From the NCBI GenBank assembly GCA_037074615.1, contig CM073550.1:12852001-12916000 (forward strand): a stretch of DNA of 64,000 nt, read 5' to 3'. Shown one piece after another: positions 58,815 to 64,000 of the stretch (within the stretch, counting starts at the first letter, position 1; every line of letters begins with the position of its first letter). The DNA comes from Leucaena leucocephala (taxonomy: Eukaryota > Streptophyta > Magnoliopsida > Fabales > Fabaceae). The position numbers were made by a program, and so were the translations under genes. The notes under the pieces were generated by a model that had not been told where the DNA came from, made no database searches, and saw only the letters and a program-made list of their open reading frames with translations.

Positions 58815-61179
58815 TCACAGCTGCAACATCTTCTGCCATTCTTCTTCTCCTAGCCTTCGACATCGTATAAAAATACATTTAAAAATATTATTCAGATAAC
58901 AATACAATACAAAATATTTGATTTTCACTTTTTTATTTTAGTGTTAGTTTACATCTAACTATTTGAGTGTCTTCAAAGTTTTAATTTAATCTAAAACTAA
59001 TGCAATTGGTTTTATGTGCGTCTATAATAATTTTTGTAACATGGACCTGAATAATAATAATATATATAAAAAGTTGTAGAATTATTTTCTTTCATGGCTT
59101 AAATAATAAATATCTAAATATACATTTAAAAACAAGGTATATGATTTTAAAAATATATCATACCTCAAGAATTTGTCTTCCCATAAGAAAAAATTGTGAA
59201 TGGATGACTCAGTCACTTCTTCTAAAAAGAGTTCTATATTATCCAACATATTTGATATTGGCATATTAAAATATTCTTCATCGTTCACATTTGTTATGGC
59301 GAAATTTCCTTCATTCTTCTCTCCTTCATCATTATTACAACTACTTCGCAAGAATATATTTTTAATTAATGAACAAATTAAAATTAATACTCAAACTTTA
59401 TCCTCTAAGAAATTAAACTTATGAGACTTAGAGAAATAAAGAAGAGAGAAATTATATATGATTGTTTTAATTATAGCTTTCCATTATACCCTTATTGTTG
59501 TTGTTACGTACCTTAAGTTTTTCTCTAACCATGAACAGAAATCATCCATGGAAGGATCTTCTTCCTTGCTCTTATTGTCTGATAGAATTATTTGATTATC
59601 TTTGTTTCCTTCATTATTTTCTTCTTGATCACAACTACATCACAATAATATTATTTTAATAATAAATATATGAAATTAATACTCAAGCTTTATTAATAAC
59701 TAACTTATATATGATACTTAAATAAATAAAATAGAGTAATTATATATGCTTTTTTCATTATAGCTTTCCATCAAGTTCTATGATAAATATGATAAGTGCA
59801 TAATCTTTTATCTTGAATATTACATGCAGAACTGATTCATTTTTTTTATAAAAAAACCTATATGTATATATATATATATATAAGGAAAAAATTATATGAA
59901 AATATATTGAAGAAGAATAAATAGAGCACGTGAAAATCTTTGATGTGAGTAAAACATATATTTCAAATTATGTAGAGGAGAATTTTAATATTTTTAAACT
60001 TATATAACTGAAACTAACAATATTCTAATTTAACTAAATTGTAAGAGTAATTATTCTTATACCTTAAGTTTGTTTCTAACCACGAACAGAAATTATCCAT
60101 GGACATGTTGGTCTCTTCTTTGCACTTGGCCTGATGAATTATTTGGTTATCGTTGTTTTGTTCACAAATTTGTCTTTGAATATTTTCTTTTGGTTCTGTT
60201 CTTGTCTTCTTGTTTCTTTGATTTCCTTTTTGCTCTTCATAATATTTTTGTTGTTTTTCTTCACGGTCTTTTCTTTTCTTTTGTAGTTTAACAGTTCTAT
60301 CATTTTTTCTTATCCGACAGACAACGTAATCTTTTATCTGTAAATGTAAAAAAATTATTAATTAGTATAAAATAAATGTTTTGATTAAAGGCAATGTAAA
60401 ATAAAGAGTCAAAGTATGAATATAAAATAAAATATATATTATACAATACTACGTATATATACTATTGATTTTATACAATATTTATTTGCCGACAATTTAA
60501 AAGTTCAAAGAGACTATCCACGTATGAATCAAAATTCGAGGAGTTACTTACGAATACAGAAGTAAAACTTAAGCGGGTATATAATTGATAACTAGGAATT
60601 ATCTTCCACTTAAAACCTCATGGAAATTTATAATTAAGTTTTAAATATTAAAAGAGTTTTACTATAATTAAATTTAAAATATTTAAATAAAAGAGATAGA
60701 AACTTCACCTGCCAGTGAGAAGTAAACAGCGAAGGGTTAAGAGAATACTCGTGCATAATCCATTTGCCATCTTGATCAGTTCCGCTTTTCTCAAACCGGA
60801 ACCTCTTCATGAATCCAACCACAGGTTGATTGATAGTTCCATCAATATTATTATAACTATTGATTGCGATCCTTTTTGCCAGAGCTTCCCCTTCCCAAGA
60901 CCCTAATCCCACCTTCCTCTCCACATTCCTAGATTCAGGGTTCTTCTTCTTTAGTTTTGTGAAGACATAGAGATCTTCGCATTGAAATGACTTAACTACA
61001 TATTCACTGAAACGTTCCCAGATTTGCCATGGATTCTCATTACCATAAAGATCTCACTCAACGATTACACGTTCCATAGGTAATTCTTGTCCCATCACTT
61101 TCTTATAAAGATAATCTCTAATGAGTTCAATATCTTCGGGACAAAATCTCCACCCAGTTGGCATTTCAAATGAACTCAT
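58815..61179 (-). pseudogene. NAC-domain transcription factor gene, interrupted by a nonsense codon
   Basis: Minus-strand gene. Exon 1 (61179-60709) encodes the NAC domain start: GWRFCPEDIELIRDYLYKK, then DLYGNENPWQIWE, KRFRFEKSGTDQDGKWIMHEYSL. Exon 2 (60337-60063) finishes subdomain E (KDYVVCRIRKN) and enters a charged, Lys/Gln-rich tail. Exons 3 (59634-59512) and 4 (59340-59164) add acidic/Asn-rich modules. A possible last exon is 58854-58815, ending in TGA. Splice sites are GT-AG and all downstream junctions are phase 2. Codon 42 is TGA (61056-61054), where NAC proteins usually have Cys in E-C-D-L-Y-G, so the domain is cut after 41 residues. The rest of the frame is intact, suggesting a recent loss or a sequencing error. 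If functional it would be a short NAC DNA-binding regulator. Confidence 0.78.
59512..60337 (-). repeat. Duplicated exon-intron module of the NAC gene
   Basis: Exon 2's 3' part and exon 3 encode the same closing module (SMDNFCSWLETNLR and SMDDFCSWLEKNLR) and end with the same donor context (AACTTAAG|GTA). The introns that follow share sequence (TTATAGCTTTCCAT). The start of exon 4 (AG|TTGTGAT / AG|TTGTAAT) repeats that of exon 3. This indicates tandem duplication of exon plus intron. Confidence 0.75.
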
Positions 61180-61256
61180 TTTCTTCCCTAATATTGTTCA
61201 GTTATTCTCTTGCACTCAATTACTTGATCGCTTCTTGATTTAAAGAAAGGAATCTG

Positions 61257-62331
61257 GCATAATATATAAAAAAAAGTTTAGATAAGATTAATTTATCTAA
61301 ATCATACATATTTCCAATCAATTTTAATTTATTCGATATAAATCTATAAGATTAATGAAAAAGTTGGGGATAGCTTCTTTGTTAAATTTCAAGAGGATAA
61401 TCCTCAAAGATATTCACTTTTCCAGTTCCTTAAAAAGAATCTCACATATACGGATATATCCGTGTGTGTATAAATAAAATTATTGAGTCTCCAATTTGTA
61501 GAAAAAAATCCTAAGAAATAATCCCCCTATCTTATACTATATTCATTTTTTCCCTTAACATCTTCAACCATCCTAAGATAATTCTTGAAAATATTTCACT
61601 CTCTCTCTAGAATGATTATTTTCATATTTGCATTTATTTACTCTTCTAAATTATTATTTTTGACCCTTCATTCAAACTACTTGGGACAATTTGTTCACAA
61701 CTATCAGTTATAACAAATGTACATATTACATTAATAATAATAATAATATATATTAGTTTCTAAACACTCATCTATGAAGTCATATTTTTATTTAATATTT
61801 ACAATACAAATTTGTATCTTTAAATGTTATAGTTTTGTAAATATTATTATTTTGATGCGCGTCACTTTGGTCAATATTGAATAAAAAGACAAAAAAATAT
61901 TTGAGTACCTTTTATTGTTTCCCTCTTCGCAAATCCTGACTGGATTTTTTCTCTTTGTATTTTTTTAGGGCTCTCTCTTCTTTTCCTTTTTTTCTCTTGT
62001 TTCCCTCTCTTGACTTGACTTCTATTTATAACCTTTTTTTCTTGGCGTGGTATTTATGGACATTCTAAATCTAGGGTTGCTTTTTCAAGATACGATAAGA
62101 TATTGGGAATAATATCAACTGAAATCTTGATAGATTATAACATTTGGATATATCCAAAGATAATTTAAGGATATTGAATCGTCATTATATCTTTTTTATA
62201 CAAATTATAAAATTGTCATTATTTATTTAGTTCATTGACAATGGGGGAGAGCTTTACAAAATAATTATATATATATTTGTTTTATATATTTTCTATTAAT
62301 TTTTATAGATATCTTTTGAAATATCTTCTGT

Positions 62332-62363
<32 letters not shown>

Positions 62364-62442
62364 TAATCTATGTTGAATTTATTGGGGAATAATCCCCAAA
62401 GATATTAACTTTTCTATTGCTTTCAAAAAAAATCTCACCAAT
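61257..62442. other. NAC upstream region, no gene
   Basis: Contains the presumed NAC leader and promoter. 61375-61455 (GATAATCCTCAAAGATATTC ... AATCTCACA) is repeated in diverged form at 62380-62440, directly next to the CACTA terminus. (AT)n lies at 62333-62358. Confidence 0.5.
62021..62030 (-). promoter_or_regulatory. Candidate TATA box of the NAC gene
   Basis: The minus strand reads TATAAATAGA, about 840 bp upstream of the NAC start codon. A leader intron is plausible, with donor AAAAG|GTACTC near 61909 and acceptor TTATGCCAG near 61256. Inferred only. Confidence 0.35.
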
Positions 62443-62462
62443 CACTATAAAAAAAATTAATT

Positions 62463-62760
62463 TTCAGCGACGACTTGAAGGTTTAAAAGTCACCGATGAA
62501 ACCCTATAGTGACAATATTTTGTCACCGCTTATGAGACTGTCGCCTATACATATTGGCGGCGACAATTGAAAGTCGCCGCCTAAAGTTGAATTCACAGTC
62601 ACATAAGTGTCGCTGCCTAAAGAATATTCTGCGGCGATATAGACGTCTTCACTTAAAGCTGATTCTGCGATAATATAAATATCGCCGTCTAAAGTTGATT
62701 CTGTCGCCGCATAAAGTGGATCCTGCGGTAACATATTTGTCACCGCCTAAACTTAATATT
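62463..62760. repeat. Subterminal repeats of the CACTA element
   Basis: Many copies in both orientations of a short motif like GTCGCCGCCTAAAGT (for example at 62573, 62688 and 62740). A perfect 9-bp hairpin, GGCGGCGAC / GTCGCCGCC, lies at 62556-62581. These are the usual transposase-binding subterminal repeats of CACTA elements. They are GC-richer than the surroundings. Confidence 0.8.
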
Positions 62761-62934
62761 ATTTTTTTAATTTTTTATATAATTTCTATGATATAAAAAA
62801 ATATAATTTAATAATAAATGATAAATGATAAATAACTAAATAAATCATAATCTAATAATATTATTAAATATTTTGAAATATCAAATAAGTTCAATTACTT
62901 AAACATATTTAAAATTAAAATTAAATTGTTTAGT

Positions 62935-63740
62935 TTATACATAAATTTTATATAGAAAGACCTGATTAGAAGTAGCCGCATATGGTTGCCTTTTCTGCAT
63001 CAAGGCAGCAAATTGAGCTTGTATCCTTTGCTTCATTTGTTCTATTAATCTTTGCTCGAATTGCACACTCTCTTGTTGTATCTTTTCACTCTCTTCTTCC
63101 ATCTTTGCACGCTCTACTACACGCTCAGCCTCTATTTTTTCTCTCTCCTCTTGAAATTTTTTATCAAACTCTTCCTGCAATTGGGCACGTACACTCTCCA
63201 CAACTGAACTATCAGTAGATTCAGGGCGATTTCTCTTCCTTGAAGATTTTGCTCTATACCCTTTTCCTCTTACATACCCTGACCTCTCACCAAGAACTGT
63301 CGCCAATATTTCCTCTTACGTCATTCGAGTATCACTCTCTAAATCTTGGTCTTGTTGTTGAGAAAGTTCGTGCCTACGACTCTATAATAAAAATATAAAA
63401 CTATTAGATTAAAAACAAAACTTAATCAAAATAAGATATTAAACAACAATGTGTACATGAAGCTGTTTAGAGTGTGGGTCAGCCCATACTACTTGTCCAT
63501 CTAATATCTTCCTAGTATGCATTATCTCCTACAGCTGGTCAGGAGGGATAGGTTGTCCAGTAGTAGGATCTCTCTATAAAATAACATACAAGAAAATACA
63601 AATATTAGATTTTAAAAAAAGATCAAAAATTTAAATTATAGTGGTGATAGATTAAACTTATGTAGCATATTCAATCTCTATAAATGATTGAGGACCACAG
63701 GTATGTTTAGTCATTTGTTTTTCTTGATTTATCTTATTCC
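62935..63740 (-). pseudogene. CACTA-encoded Ptta/En/Spm-family protein fragments
   Basis: 63306-62935 encodes TVLGERSGYVRGKGYRAKSS followed by a long Glu/Lys/Gln coiled coil (VRAQLQEEFDKKFQEEREK ...), the C-terminal form of the plant transposase_24 (Ptta/En/Spm) protein, which assists the CACTA transposase. Upstream on the same strand are TTGQPIPPDQL and VVWADPHSKQLH (about 63460-63570), with a stop between PPDQL and EIMHTRK, and KSIRNKINQEKQMTKHTCGP near 63665-63755. These are separate exons or frames. The stop and frame changes suggest decay. Confidence 0.72.
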
Positions 63741-64000
63741 TTATACTTTTGTTCTACAACAAAATGTAGAAACTAATAAGAATTTAATAATTAAAAAAAA
63801 TATAATTTATTTAGAAGGATAGTGAGATACCTTAAACATATCAGACTTAAAATATATTAATAACTACTCTCAATCTTAAAAAATAATAGTTTGAGGAGGA
63901 TCAACTAATCTATCCTCATCAGTCTCATATTTCTTGTAGTGAGAGTGTAGATTGTTCTTCCAATTTCTGAATGTATTTTGTAAAATAATTAATATAGCTA

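Larger units (their letters stand above)
62443..64000 (-). mobile_element. CACTA (En/Spm) element, one terminus and part of the interior
   Basis: The terminus begins CACTATAAAAAAAATTAA at 62443 and is followed by subterminal repeats. Further in, minus-strand exons of the Ptta/En/Spm protein family appear. The other terminus lies beyond the window, so size and target-site duplication cannot be checked; the 3-bp flank would be AAT. Confidence 0.82.

Noticed and set aside
62504..62743. 79-codon minus-strand frame with repeated acidic motif
   Set aside because: Lies entirely within CACTA subterminal repeats; the motif is the translated repeat.

Overview
The window is nuclear DNA of a eudicot plant: AT-rich, with intron-bearing plant genes (GT-AG introns, plastid or mitochondrial presequences, a NAC factor) between LTR retrotransposons, MULE/CACTA/hAT-type DNA transposons and Stowaway-like MITEs. 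The sequence does not identify the genus. Features were found by reading the sequence, without database searches.

Layout. 1-6.1 kb: a decayed Ty1/copia element (minus) with 204-bp LTRs, a perfect 5-bp target-site duplication, PBS and PPT. 9.8-11.7 kb: a DUF7870-type membrane-anchored protein gene, interrupted by a one-base shift at an A7 tract, with a 36-codon upstream ORF in its leader. 14.4-15.9 kb: a 37-residue OST4 gene (oligosaccharyltransferase subunit), easily missed because of its size. 16-24.8 kb: MITEs, a small secreted proline-rich protein gene (minus) and a GC-richer island of unknown nature. 24.8-29.8 kb: a second decayed copia element (minus). 30.3-37.1 kb: an LTR element with no recognisable coding capacity, one of whose LTRs holds a hAT-like insertion. 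38.5-42.6 kb: a three-exon gene for a NYN-domain/LOTUS-domain putative mitochondrial nuclease (MNU1/MNU2-like) with a four-copy 54-residue acidic repeat. 46.2-47.7 kb: a J-like-domain protein lacking HPD. 50.9-54.5 kb: a nine-exon organellar beta-carbonic anhydrase gene, with a one-base phase conflict between exons 3 and 4. 54.7-56.4 kb: a MULE-like element with a 9-bp target-site duplication and a 108-bp tandem array. 58.8-61.2 kb: a disrupted NAC gene (minus) with duplicated C-terminal exon modules. 62.4 kb to the end: one terminus of a CACTA (En/Spm) element running off the window.

The genes are unrelated housekeeping or regulatory loci and do not form a pathway. The observations most worth follow-up are the uORF and the A-AAA-AAA junction in the DUF7870 gene, the exon-module duplication in the NAC gene, the paralogous sequence that looks like the unoccupied target of the MULE, and the nuclease repeat expansion. 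Two of the disrupted genes break at A-rich homopolymers, so assembly error must be excluded before any of these breaks is interpreted biologically.
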